A DNA stretch of 64,000 bases from an uncultured Clostridia bacterium (GTDB lineage Bacteria > Bacillota > Clostridia > Christensenellales > UBA1242), in assembly GCA_944362965.1 (NCBI GenBank), contig CALVTR010000005.1, positions 35,823-99,822 of the forward strand, read 5' to 3'. The translations under genes and the position numbers were made by a program. How positions within the stretch are numbered: position 1 is the first letter of the stretch; each line of letters starts with the position of its first letter. This document shows positions 8,017-16,982 of the stretch, one piece after another. The notes beneath the pieces are model-generated. The model was given only the letters and a program-made list of their open reading frames with translations. It was not told where the DNA came from and did no database searches.

Positions 8017-8640
8017 ATGAAAATTAATTATAAATTTAAAAATAAAGAGTTGCTTGAGCGGGCATTAACTCATTCATCTAAATCTCCAAACAACTATGAA
8101 AGGCTGGAGTTTTTAGGTGATAGTATTTTAGACTTTTTAGTAGGTGAGTATTTTTATAAACATTGCAAAGAAGATGAAGGCAAACTCACGGTGCTACGAA
8201 GTCACTATGTATCAGAAAATTACATGTCAAGTGTGTTTGATAAACTAGATCTAAAAAATGATGTCAAACTTGGCAAAAGCTGGCAAGGGGAGATTTCGAA
8301 GGCAATCAAAGATGACGTTGTAGAGGCACTACTTGCGGCAATTTATCTTGATGCCGGAGAGAATGGAATTGAAGAAGCAAAGAAATTTATCCTTGAAAAT
8401 TTTGACCTTCAAAATTATAAGTCTGTAGTTGACGATAACTATAAGTCTAGACTTCAAGAACTTGTGCAAGGCAATTTTAAATGCAAAATTCAATATGTAA
8501 CTGAACCCGACCAAGATGGTTTTAAAGCTAGCTTTTATATGGACGAAGATAAAATTTCAACAGGCACGGGCAGAAGTAAAGTTGAGGCTGAGCAGCAAGC
8601 TGCAAAGAAAGCTATTGAAAAGTTGTTTTTGATAAGCTAA
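8017..8640 (+). CDS. rnc: Ribonuclease III
   Basis: RNase III cleaves double-stranded RNA in rRNA precursors and structured mRNAs. The protein has an endonuclease domain with ERLEFLGDS (Glu31, Asp35) and DDVVEALLAAIYLD (Asp100, Glu103), the metal-binding set, and a C-terminal double-stranded RNA-binding domain from about residue 137 ending in AEQQAAKKAIEKL. I chose ATG 8017 (207 residues), preceded by AAAAAGG at 6 bases. A longer TTG start at 7987 (217 residues) adds ten residues without similarity to the family. It lies upstream of smc and ftsY as in most Firmicutes. Confidence 0.93.
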   Translation: MKINYKFKNKELLERALTHSSKSPNNYERLEFLGDSILDFLVGEYFYKHCKEDEGKLTVLRSHYVSENYMSSVFDKLDLKNDVKLGKSWQGEISKAIKDDVVEALLAAIYLDAGENGIEEAKKFILENFDLQNYKSVVDDNYKSRLQELVQGNFKCKIQYVTEPDQDGFKASFYMDEDKISTGTGRSKVEAEQQAAKKAIEKLFLIS

Positions 8641-8661
8641 AAGAATTTTATTAAAAACCCT

Positions 8662-8689
8662 TTGAAAAATAAGAAAAATTTGTTATACT
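8662..8689 (+). promoter_or_regulatory. Promoter of smc-ftsY
   Basis: TTGAAA, 16-base spacer, TGT-TATACT (extended -10 at 8684-8689). An inverted repeat (ATACTC, loop TTTAA, GAGTAT, 8685-8701) overlaps the -10 box and is followed by T-rich sequence, so the same bases may also act as the rnc terminator. Confidence 0.55.
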
Positions 8690-8775
8690 CTTTAAGAGTA
8701 TATTTTTCTTTTGGCATATTTTTAAGCAATTTTAGTCAAAAGTTAGCCTTTTAAATTATTACACATGAGGTTATT

Positions 8776-11700
8776 ATGATTTTTAAAAAGATAGAAATGG
8801 TAGGATTCAAATCCTTCGCAGATAGAACAGTTATAGAATTTAATGATAATTTCACGGCTATTGTTGGACCAAATGGTTGCGGCAAGAGCAATGTTTCTGA
8901 TGCTATTCGTTGGGTTTTAGGTGAACAAAGCCCAAAGACTTTGCGTGGCGACAGCATGCAGGACGTTATATTCAACGGAACGGAGAAAAGAAAGAGCCTT
9001 TCTTATTGTGAAGTTACATTGACATTTGACAACACAACACGCTTCTTTAATTTTGACTATGATGAGCTTGCTATCACAAGAAAACTTTATCGTTCAGGCG
9101 AAAGTGAATACCTTATAAACCGCAACACCTGCCACTTGCGTGATATCACCAATCTTTTATATAACAGCGGTCTTGGTAAAAATGGCTACTCGGTTGTAAG
9201 TCAGGGCAAGGTGACAGAGCTTGTTGATGCAAAGCCTGAGAATAGACGTGCCATGTTTGAAGATGCAGCGGGCATCTCAAAGTATAAAAATGACAAAAAG
9301 GACGCAGAGCGAAAACTTGAACGCACAACTGACAACTTAACACGCGTTAAAGATATCTTGTCAGAGATTGAGCGTCAAATGGGCCCGCTTAAGAAACAAG
9401 CCGAAAACGCAAAAAAATATCTTGAATATAAGGGCAAACTTAAAGATTTAGAGGTCAATGCCTATATTTATCAATATGAAAATGCAAATGACGTTAAGGA
9501 AAAAATCAATTTAAAACTTGATGCTTTAAACAAGCAAATTGACATGCGTCAGCAAGACCTAGATAAAACTTCAGCCGACTATGATCAGGCTATGTTTGAC
9601 CTTACAAACTTTGATAAGATGCTTGCCGAACTTAATGATAAGATACTTGAACTTACTGTAAACTTAGAGAAGCAGGAAAGCGAGACAAAAATTGCTAGAG
9701 AGCGTATAAATTATACATATAAAGAGAATGATAGGTTGCATCTTGACCGCACAAACAATCAAACGGCTATAGAAGTTTGCGAAGAAGAAAAGGCGGGCAA
9801 AAATAAGGCACTTGAAGATTTAACGGCAGACCTTGAAGCCCTTGAAAAATCTTTTGATGAGCTCTCTGAAAAATATTCAAAGATTGCAAATGAGTTGACA
9901 CTGAGCGAAGACGAAGCAGGGCAAGGTCAGCAAAAAATCATTGAAACGCTTGGCTCACTTAGTGATATCAAAAGCTCTGTTTCTCGTCTTATGGCAGAGA
10001 AGGAACTTTTGTCAACAAATCTTGCAAATCTGAAGGAAGATTTAGTTTCACTATCAAATAAGAAGGAAGAAAATCTTAAACTTTTAAATGAAAGCAAAGA
10101 ATTGATAGATGACAAAGAGAATGCTCTTGCAGATATAAAAGAGAAGCAAGAGTCGCTTGCAAGCAAAAATTACCTTGTTGAACGAAAACTTAAAGAACTT
10201 GACAATGAAAAAGCAAATATAAACACGCAGATTAAGGTTTTTGAAAATAGAAAGAAACTTTTGACTGACCTTCAAAATGAATATGAAGGATACACTTTTG
10301 CTGTTAAAAAACTTCTTCGTGAAAGCGAGAAAAATGTGGCACTGAAGAAATGTATAGTTGGTGTTGTTGCATCTCTTATCAAAGTGCCAGAGAAGTTTGA
10401 AACAGCCATTGAAGTTGCTCTTGGCGGAGCTGTTCAGAATATAGTTACCTATGATGAAGATGGTGCAAAAGAACTTATCAAATTCTTAAAAGAAAACTCT
10501 TTTGGTCGTGCAACATTCCTGCCTATTTCATCTATGAAACGAAGAACCTTTGATGAAAGGCTTATTTCAGGAAAGGCAGGATGCTTTGGCGTTGCAAGCT
10601 CACTTGTTGACTATGACAAGAAGATAGATAATGTTGTAAGCAACCTGTTAGGTGCAACTGCGATTGTTGACAATCTTACAACCGCAATAAACCTCGCAAG
10701 AGAAACAAAATATGCTTTTAGAATTGTCACTCTCGATGGTGAAATTATTGCTCCACAAGGCTCTTTAACAGGTGGTAGTAAGAAGGCAGAGTCTTCAAAC
10801 CTTATAGGTCGTGAACGTGAAATTGAGACACTGGGCATAGACATAATAAAACTTGAAAAACGTGTTGAAGAGATAGGTAAAGAACTTTTAGAAAGCAGTC
10901 AAAATTTCTCTTCTCAAAAGAAAGTTTTAGACGATTTGAGTGCACAAAAGAGCAGCTTAGAAATTGAGATTGCTTCTGAAAAAGAGAAGTATAGCAAGTT
11001 TAAATCTATTGTTGAAGAGACAGAAGACAATATCAAAGTTGCTGAAATGGAATCTACAACTGTAGAGAATAAGATTAAGCTTATTTCAGATGAACTTTCT
11101 CGTTCTGAAAAGATTGAAAGTGCGCTCTCTGGCAATAAAGTTGATGCTGACGAACTTATCAAAGAGAAGAAAGAAAAGTATGAACAGCTAAGGGCTGAAC
11201 GAGACGCTATCAATAACAATATTTTAACGGTCAAAGTTGAAATTGCAGAGACAAGAACAAAAATAGCATCTGCAAAGAGTGACCTTGAACGTATAGACAA
11301 TGATTTAGGACGTTATAATCTCAATATTGTAAATCTCGACGAGCAAATAAAGAAGAACAATGAGTTTATAGAATCATGCGAACAAATGATCAAAGAAAAA
11401 CTCGCTTCCGCTCCATCTTCGGCTAAGAAGATTGAACTTGAAGAGCATATAAACCGCAGAGTCAATATTGAAACTGATAAGGCAAAATTGCAAGATAAAA
11501 TTAAGCAGCTAGACGCGTCAAAATCTTCACTGATGGATGAACTGTCTTCACTTCGTGATAAGAAGTTTAGAGAAGAGATGAACTTATCTAAAGTAGACAC
11601 CGAACTTGAGCAAATGCAAGAGCGTATCTACGAAGAATATTCGCTTTCTTATACAACTTGTCTTGACCTAAGAAGGGCAGACTTTGATATAGAAGTTGCT

Positions 11701-12360
11701 ATGCCAGAGATTAGCAAGCTTAAGAAAGATATAAACGCACTTGGCTACGTAAATGTTAACGCTATTGAAGATTGCAAGGCACTTCTTGATAGATATGACG
11801 ATTTGAATGCCCAAGCTCAAGACCTTGAAAAGGCTCAAGACGACCTAAATAAGATAATCAAAGACCTTTCAGGCATTATGATTGAAAAGTTTAATAATGA
11901 GCTTAGCAGAATCAATGAAAGTTTCAAGCTTACATTTAGAGAACTCTTCGGTGGCGGAACAGCAAAACTTGCTCTTTCTGATGAAAGCGATCCGCTTGAG
12001 TCAGGCGTTGAAATCTTTGCTCAACCACCAGGAAAGAAAATTCAGAATATGACATTACTATCAGGTGGTGAAAAGTCACTAACTGCTATGGCGGTTATAT
12101 TTGCCATTCTTCGTATCAAACCGCTTCCATTCTGTTTGTTTGACGAAGTTGAAGCGGCACTTGACGATACTAACGTTGAAATTGTAGATAAATATCTTAA
12201 GAAACTTTCATCTGACACGCAATTTATCTTAATCACACACAAGAAACCAACAATGGAATACGCTGACGCACTTTATGGTGTTACAATGGAAGAAAAAGGG
12301 GTATCTAAGATTGTTTCAGTGCTTCTTTCAGATGCTATCAAACATGCTCAGGAGGGTTAA
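8776..12360 (+). CDS. smc: Chromosome partition protein SMC
   Basis: SMC forms the ATP-driven ring of the SMC-ScpAB condensin that organises and segregates the chromosome. The 1194-residue protein has the full architecture: an N-terminal head with Walker A GPNGCGKS (residues 31-38), a long coiled coil from about residue 170, a hinge near residues 510-690, a return coiled coil, and a C-terminal head with the signature LLSGGEKSLTAMA and Walker B PFCLFDEVEAALDD. Many shadow reading frames on the opposite strand come from its repetitive coiled-coil codons. The ftsY start follows the stop by 3 bases, so the pair is cotranscribed. Confidence 0.98.
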   Translation: MIFKKIEMVGFKSFADRTVIEFNDNFTAIVGPNGCGKSNVSDAIRWVLGEQSPKTLRGDSMQDVIFNGTEKRKSLSYCEVTLTFDNTTRFFNFDYDELAITRKLYRSGESEYLINRNTCHLRDITNLLYNSGLGKNGYSVVSQGKVTELVDAKPENRRAMFEDAAGISKYKNDKKDAERKLERTTDNLTRVKDILSEIERQMGPLKKQAENAKKYLEYKGKLKDLEVNAYIYQYENANDVKEKINLKLDALNKQIDMRQQDLDKTSADYDQAMFDLTNFDKMLAELNDKILELTVNLEKQESETKIARERINYTYKENDRLHLDRTNNQTAIEVCEEEKAGKNKALEDLTADLEALEKSFDELSEKYSKIANELTLSEDEAGQGQQKIIETLGSLSDIKSSVSRLMAEKELLSTNLANLKEDLVSLSNKKEENLKLLNESKELIDDKENALADIKEKQESLASKNYLVERKLKELDNEKANINTQIKVFENRKKLLTDLQNEYEGYTFAVKKLLRESEKNVALKKCIVGVVASLIKVPEKFETAIEVALGGAVQNIVTYDEDGAKELIKFLKENSFGRATFLPISSMKRRTFDERLISGKAGCFGVASSLVDYDKKIDNVVSNLLGATAIVDNLTTAINLARETKYAFRIVTLDGEIIAPQGSLTGGSKKAESSNLIGREREIETLGIDIIKLEKRVEEIGKELLESSQNFSSQKKVLDDLSAQKSSLEIEIASEKEKYSKFKSIVEETEDNIKVAEMESTTVENKIKLISDELSRSEKIESALSGNKVDADELIKEKKEKYEQLRAERDAINNNILTVKVEIAETRTKIASAKSDLERIDNDLGRYNLNIVNLDEQIKKNNEFIESCEQMIKEKLASAPSSAKKIELEEHINRRVNIETDKAKLQDKIKQLDASKSSLMDELSSLRDKKFREEMNLSKVDTELEQMQERIYEEYSLSYTTCLDLRRADFDIEVAMPEISKLKKDINALGYVNVNAIEDCKALLDRYDDLNAQAQDLEKAQDDLNKIIKDLSGIMIEKFNNELSRINESFKLTFRELFGGGTAKLALSDESDPLESGVEIFAQPPGKKIQNMTLLSGGEKSLTAMAVIFAILRIKPLPFCLFDEVEAALDDTNVEIVDKYLKKLSSDTQFILITHKKPTMEYADALYGVTMEEKGVSKIVSVLLSDAIKHAQEG

Positions 12361-12363
12361 TAA

Positions 12364-13260
12364 ATGGGGCTTTTTAAAAAAATTGGCAATGCTTTAAAGA
12401 AAACTCGTGAAGCCATTGCAAGACGTATAGATTCGCTATTAAGTCATGGCGAAATTGATGATGATTTCTATGATGAACTTACTGATATACTTATATCTTG
12501 TGATATCGGCGTTCGCACAAGCATGGATATCGTTGAAGAGCTAAGGCTTAGAGCTAGAAAAAACAAAATAAGAAATGCCGAAGATGTAAAAAAGGAGCTA
12601 AAAGAAATTTTAAAAGAAGAGTTTGCTTCTCTATCTCAAATAGACCTTCAATATCCAGCCATTATCACTATAATAGGGGTGAATGGTGTAGGAAAAACAA
12701 CAACTATCGGTAAAATGGCAAAGTATTTTAAAAATCAAAAGAAAGAAGTCACTCTTGTTGCAGGCGACACCTTCAGAGCTGCTGCGTCTAGTCAGCTGAA
12801 TGAATGGGCAGAGCGCACAAAAACTCGTATTATAAAACACGCAGAAGGTGCTGATGCCGCAGCGGTTGTGTTTGACGGAATATCAAGTGCGAAGGCAAAA
12901 GGCACTGATGTGCTGCTTGTCGACACTGCGGGCAGACTTCATACAAAAACCAACCTAATGGAAGAGCTAAAAAAGATTGATAAAGTTATAAATAGAGAGT
13001 ATCCAGAAGCTCATAAATATAACTTTATTGTGCTTGATGCAACCACAGGGCAAAACGCCTTAAATCAAATAAATGCATTTAGCGAATTTGTTAAAATCGA
13101 TGGTATTATTTTAACAAAACTTGACGGAACTGCAAAGGGTGGCGTTGTTGTTGCCATAGAAAAGGAATATCATCTTCCTGTGGTGTTTGTAGGTGTTGGC
13201 GAAGGTGCCGACGACCTTGAACTATTCGATTATAACGACTTTATAGAAAACTTATTCTAA
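12364..13260 (+). CDS. ftsY: Signal recognition particle receptor FtsY
   Basis: FtsY is the SRP receptor GTPase that docks ribosome-nascent chain complexes at the membrane translocon. The 298-residue protein is the short form without a long acidic A domain: a four-helix N domain (residues 1-90) followed by the G domain with GVNGVGKTTT (residues 105-114), DTFRAAASSQL, DTAGRLHTK and TKLDGTAKGG, the SRP-GTPase set. It directly follows smc. The genes ylxM and ffh, frequent next neighbours, are not here; a FakA-like fragment follows instead. Confidence 0.97.
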   Translation: MGLFKKIGNALKKTREAIARRIDSLLSHGEIDDDFYDELTDILISCDIGVRTSMDIVEELRLRARKNKIRNAEDVKKELKEILKEEFASLSQIDLQYPAIITIIGVNGVGKTTTIGKMAKYFKNQKKEVTLVAGDTFRAAASSQLNEWAERTKTRIIKHAEGADAAAVVFDGISSAKAKGTDVLLVDTAGRLHTKTNLMEELKKIDKVINREYPEAHKYNFIVLDATTGQNALNQINAFSEFVKIDGIILTKLDGTAKGGVVVAIEKEYHLPVVFVGVGEGADDLELFDYNDFIENLF

Positions 13261-13288
13261 ATCCAAAAATAATTAAAAGGAGAATATT

Positions 13289-13561
13289 ATGGACGACGAA
13301 GAATTTGAAGAAATCAATTATAAATTTGATACACAACTTTTACTTGAAGGAAAAGATTTATCTGATGATGCGGTCCGAGAGTATATCACAAAGAATATTG
13401 AAGGAGACTGTCTTCTAGTTGTTGGTGATGACGAGCTTTTAAAGCTTCATTTCCACACAAACACTCCTTGGAAGGTGCTTGAATATTGTGCTTCTTTAGG
13501 CGAGATTTACGACGTAGTTATAGAAAATATGCCACGTCAAGCACAAGGACTTAAGGGCTAG
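13289..13561 (+). CDS. Stand-alone FakA/YloV middle-domain-like protein
   Basis: This 90-residue protein resembles only the middle segment of FakA (YloV), the kinase subunit of the fatty acid kinase: EINYKFDTQLLLEGK, then GDCLLVVGDDELLKLHFHTNTP and KVLEYCASLGEIYDVVIENM. In full FakA this lies between the DhaK-type ATP-binding domain and the C-terminal domain; both are missing. An AAAAGGAGAA ribosome binding site and its own downstream terminator indicate a genuine small gene, not debris. FakA normally sits in this same chromosome region (before recG-plsX), which supports common origin. Small clostridial proteins named kinase to dihydroxyacetone kinase may be the same family. Function unknown. 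Confidence 0.75.
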   Translation: MDDEEFEEINYKFDTQLLLEGKDLSDDAVREYITKNIEGDCLLVVGDDELLKLHFHTNTPWKVLEYCASLGEIYDVVIENMPRQAQGLKG

Positions 13562-13619
13562 GCAATATAACACAAATTGTTTTAATAATTGTGATTAGTT
13601 AAGGGGAGACCTTTGATTT

Positions 13620-13643
13620 CGAGCATATATTTGCTCGTTTTTT
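13620..13643 (+). terminator. Terminator after the FakA-like gene
   Basis: A perfect 6-bp GC-rich stem (13620-13625 with 13632-13637), 6-base loop, then TTTTTT. Confidence 0.88.
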
Positions 13644-13746
13644 AATTAAATTATTTTATTATTTTTTTATAGACAAGCAAATTTCGACAACTTTCAACAT
13701 ATACAAATACTATTGTGATTTACTTCACTTTAAAGGGTGGTGCAAT

Positions 13747-14484
13747 GTGATTTATGAAAGTTTTGCGAAGTTTGTAAGCAAAATTTGTTGTTTTACATCA
13801 TTTGTAAGCAGCATTCAGGGGTTTCCTAAACCACTTTCAAAAGAAGAAGAGCTCGAAGCTGTAAAAAAGCTTCAAGAAGGAGACCCTAAGGCAAGAGAAC
13901 TTTTAATAAATCATAACTTGCGACTTGTTGCTCATATTGTGAAAAAATATAATAATTCGCTAGAAGCTGACGACCTTATATCTGTTGGAACTATTGGTCT
14001 TATAAAGGCTGTAGATAGTTTTGACGACTCTAAGGGAGTGCTTCTTTCCACTTACGCGTCAAGATGCATAGAAAATGAAATTTTGATGCTTATCAGAGCA
14101 AACAAAAAGCATAAAGACATAGTTTCATTAAATTCAATGTTATCTCCTAAAGCTGATAGTGATGAGATGGAACTTGCAAATCTTATTCCGGCAGAGACTG
14201 AAGAAGACGTTTTTCATCAAGTTGAAGTGGGCTGTCTTATGCAGGATGTGGAACGAGCTATGGAAAAATATTTGACGCCAATGGAGCAAGAAATTATTAA
14301 ATATCGCTATGGAATTTGTGGCTACGACATCAAAACTCAAAAGGAAGTGGCGGAAATTTTTAATATCTCGCGTTCATATATTTCACGAATTGAATCAAAA
14401 GTTATTAAAATTTTGCAAAAGAATTTGATAAAAGAAGACGAAAAAAATCAAAAAAATGAAGAAAATTTAGAAAAAAATTTATAA
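13747..14484 (+). CDS. sigK: Late mother-cell sigma factor SigK
   Basis: SigK directs transcription in the mother cell late in sporulation. The 245-residue protein opens with a hydrophobic pro-sequence (residues 1-25) followed by GFPKPLSKEEE, matching pro-SigK, which is membrane-tethered until SpoIVFB cleavage. Region 2 contains NHNLRLVAHIVKKY and DDLISVGTIGLIKAVDSF, then ASRCIENEILM; region 4 ends in NISRSYISRIESK, characteristic of SigK/SigE. The frame is uninterrupted, with no skin-type element. The start is GTG with GGGTGG upstream; an ATG two bases earlier is immediately followed by a stop. The lysine- and glutamate-rich C-terminal tail is unusual. SigE is the main alternative, but the pro-sequence fits SigK better. 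Confidence 0.88.
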   Translation: MIYESFAKFVSKICCFTSFVSSIQGFPKPLSKEEELEAVKKLQEGDPKARELLINHNLRLVAHIVKKYNNSLEADDLISVGTIGLIKAVDSFDDSKGVLLSTYASRCIENEILMLIRANKKHKDIVSLNSMLSPKADSDEMELANLIPAETEEDVFHQVEVGCLMQDVERAMEKYLTPMEQEIIKYRYGICGYDIKTQKEVAEIFNISRSYISRIESKVIKILQKNLIKEDEKNQKNEENLEKNL

Positions 14485-14575
14485 AAAGTCTTGTTTCTTG
14501 AAAAAAATAATTATATACTATAAAAAATGAATATTTTTTTTATGATTTTTTCTCATTTAATTGGGGTGGATATAT

Positions 14576-15943
14576 ATGGAAAAGGCGGAATTTTATAAAG
14601 TAGTAAATAAACTTATTTTACCACTATTTATTGGATCTTATATAGAAGGTGAAGAGGAGTCTTCAACGAGAGATAGCGAAGTTGCTTTCGGAAAACGCAA
14701 CTCGCTTTTAATAAAGCCATCTAAGTCTGATGAATACAGACTTATCTTGAAACGGGGACAACCATTCCAAGCTTTTGAAGTAAACCTTCTAAGGAATGTT
14801 TTGAATGAAATTGATAGAATCTCAGCATTAAATTTAACTGACGAAAGCTATATAACAGTGCTTCAGAATAACGCTATTGAAAGGTCCATTTGTGCAAGTA
14901 TTTGTGAAAGCGAAACAACAAATGTTTTATTTGGCATTTTGACCGAGCTTGAGAAATGGGCGGCAAGAACCTATGAAGGAAAGAAAATAGCGATTGGTAT
15001 CATATTAAACACCAGCGTAGACAACTCTGACCAGCCAGAAACAATATCATTTTCTGATATGATGGACAAGGATTTCTTTGCCCTTCTTTCTGATGGTGTT
15101 GATTCTTATGTTGAGTTTGATAAAAAAGGCAACCTTATTGGCTATCTTCAGTTGAATAAGGTTAAAAAAGTTAACGCTATTGCACCTTATGAATTTGAAA
15201 TGGTTGCAAGATTTTGTAATGAAAAAAGAATTGGTATAGTTTTAACAAAAAATGGTGACTTCCTTTTATTTAAAAACAGAGAACTTTTATTTTCTAAAAG
15301 GTCCGGCGGGTGGAACGTATACTCACATGAAGAAGTGATACAGCTTCTTTCATATCGCGGCAACTATTCTTTGAAAGACATAAGACGTTCTGTTTATTAC
15401 ACGGCTCTAGACACTTCTTTTGCTTATAGCGGTGGCTGTATTATCTATTTAAATAAAGACACAGTGGAAGGTGTTTTAACTCACATAAACGCACATGATA
15501 TTCTCGATGAACGTTATTTTGAAATAAAGAAGAGGCAGGAACTAGAAAACGCTGGAAAACTTTATAATCTTCAAACCTTATCTTCTGTTGAAGCTATGTT
15601 TAACGTTCCATATCAAACATTTTTAGAGCAGCAACATTGTGTTAAGGCGGAATGTTTAAGAAAAATAATATCTGGCAAACCTTTCCATGAGCTAAGCCGC
15701 AAACTCAGACAAGAACTTGTAAGCATGGATGGTGCAACAGTTATAGATAGCGACGGAACAATTATTGCAGTAGGTGCTATATTGAAAATTGAGGCGGGCA
15801 GTGATGGCGGCGGAAGACTTGCTGCTGCAACAACACTTTCTAAATATGGTATAGCAATTAAGATTTCTCAAGATGGTATTTTGAAGGCCTTTTATCCTGA
15901 CAGAAAGAATGGTAAGGTTAAAGTGCTATTTACAGTTGGTTAG
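14576..15943 (+). CDS. DisA_N/diadenylate cyclase-like protein, degenerate motif
   Basis: The C-terminal part of this 455-residue protein (about 265-445) has the outline of a diadenylate cyclase (DAC) domain: MDGATVIDSDGTIIAVGAIL carries the DGA motif (residues 385-387), and GGGRLAAATTLSKYGIAIKI takes the place of the RHR-containing helix and following strand. Only the first arginine (Arg414) of RHR is kept, so cyclic di-AMP synthesis is doubtful. Residues 1-260 form an unrecognised N-terminal domain, perhaps a sensor. There are no membrane segments, unlike CdaA. I chose ATG 14576, with GGGGTGGA 5 bases upstream; TTG 14561 lies before that site. Fold assignment is moderately sure, activity unknown. 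Confidence 0.72.
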   Translation: MEKAEFYKVVNKLILPLFIGSYIEGEEESSTRDSEVAFGKRNSLLIKPSKSDEYRLILKRGQPFQAFEVNLLRNVLNEIDRISALNLTDESYITVLQNNAIERSICASICESETTNVLFGILTELEKWAARTYEGKKIAIGIILNTSVDNSDQPETISFSDMMDKDFFALLSDGVDSYVEFDKKGNLIGYLQLNKVKKVNAIAPYEFEMVARFCNEKRIGIVLTKNGDFLLFKNRELLFSKRSGGWNVYSHEEVIQLLSYRGNYSLKDIRRSVYYTALDTSFAYSGGCIIYLNKDTVEGVLTHINAHDILDERYFEIKKRQELENAGKLYNLQTLSSVEAMFNVPYQTFLEQQHCVKAECLRKIISGKPFHELSRKLRQELVSMDGATVIDSDGTIIAVGAILKIEAGSDGGGRLAAATTLSKYGIAIKISQDGILKAFYPDRKNGKVKVLFTVG

Positions 15944-15992
15944 TCTTCAAGAAATGTTTATTTGTGTTTCTGTATTTTGATACTAACAGAAT

Positions 15993-16030
15993 AAAAAGGA
16001 GTTAGAATATTATCATTCTAACTCTTTTTT
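15993..16030. terminator. Bidirectional terminator after the DAC-like gene
   Basis: A long stem (15999-16008 with 16015-16024, continued by an A-run and T-run) with loop ATTATC. It separates the plus-strand gene from the converging minus-strand salvage pair. Confidence 0.88.
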
Positions 16031-16094
16031 AATGATTGCAACATGTATAAAAACTTGTGTTTATGCTTGTTATTAATCTTAAATATTAAAAATA

Positions 16095-16982
16095 CTACTC
16101 AATTGTATATCCCATTTTAATAAAAAAATCTCTAAATATTTCGTCTCTATTCAAATCATTAACAAAAGTGATTTTATGTCTATTTGTTATTGATTGATAA
16201 GAAGTGTCGTCAAGAATTTCTGGGCAACTTTTCTCTTGCGTCTTAAACCAATCTTTATTTAAAAAATAGGCAATAGCACTTAAATCCCATAGTGTTTTAC
16301 TTTCTCCAATAATATCTTTAGCATCTTTTCTATATGCCTTTTTGCAGTTTCTGAATATATTGCATAAATATTGTCCAATCTCGCCTTGACCTAATAAATA
16401 ATGCTCTAATTCATATACAGTAGTAGATAAGTTTGACGCAACATTTCTACAAGGAATAACCACTAATGGTGCCTTTGAATTAAAAACAAATCTTGTGCCT
16501 TCAACATCTTGTCTAAAATTAAATTCATTGTTCTTTTCAGTTAAAAAACTATTCCCGCCAAGCCAGATAATATCAATTTTATTTATTATCTCTGGTGCGT
16601 GGTATATTGCTTTAGCAATATTTGTTATAGCACCTATTGCAATAATAGTTGTATGTTCGTTAGCTTTTGCTATTTCAATTATTTTAGAACTAGCTGGATT
16701 TATTCCTTTGTTTTCAAAAAAATATGAAGTTGCACCTTTAAATATAACATCTTTATAAAAGCCCGCATTTAGCTTATCTAAAATTTCGCAAGCCGTGTTA
16801 TAAGACAAATCAACTCCTTCTGCAAGATTTTTAACAGGGGTATAACCAGTTCCTTTAAAAGGTGCAATTGTAATGGCTTGTAAATTAACATTATCTAAAG
16901 ACCTAATAAGATAACATAAAGCAAATTGGTCATCAACTTCGTTTGATATATCTGTATCTAAAATTACATTTCTTTTTTGCAT
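16095..16982 (-). CDS. Inosine/uridine-type nucleoside hydrolase
   Basis: Members of this family hydrolyse the N-glycosidic bond of nucleosides to ribose plus base. The 295-residue protein starts MQKRNVILDTDISNEVDDQF, the calcium-binding aspartate cluster (Asp9, Asp11, Asp17, Asp18) in the DTDxxxEVDD variant. TTIIAIGAITNIAKAI and IIWLGGNS follow, as in the family core; the catalytic-side segment near WDLSAIAYFL carries the last conserved Asp. It overlaps the upstream 5'-nucleotidase gene by 19 bases, so nucleotide to nucleoside to base is the likely two-step route. Base preference cannot be told. Confidence 0.88.
   Translation of the reverse strand: MQKRNVILDTDISNEVDDQFALCYLIRSLDNVNLQAITIAPFKGTGYTPVKNLAEGVDLSYNTACEILDKLNAGFYKDVIFKGATSYFFENKGINPASSKIIEIAKANEHTTIIAIGAITNIAKAIYHAPEIINKIDIIWLGGNSFLTEKNNEFNFRQDVEGTRFVFNSKAPLVVIPCRNVASNLSTTVYELEHYLLGQGEIGQYLCNIFRNCKKAYRKDAKDIIGESKTLWDLSAIAYFLNKDWFKTQEKSCPEILDDTSYQSITNRHKITFVNDLNRDEIFRDFFIKMGYTIE

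Noticed and set aside
10914-11300. Serine-rich opposite-strand frames in smc
   Set aside because: They mirror Glu/Lys-rich coiled-coil codons, lack ribosome binding sites and show no family.
13690-13712. SigE-type promoter before sigK
   Set aside because: A CATATACAA element is suggestive, but no convincing -35 partner was found.
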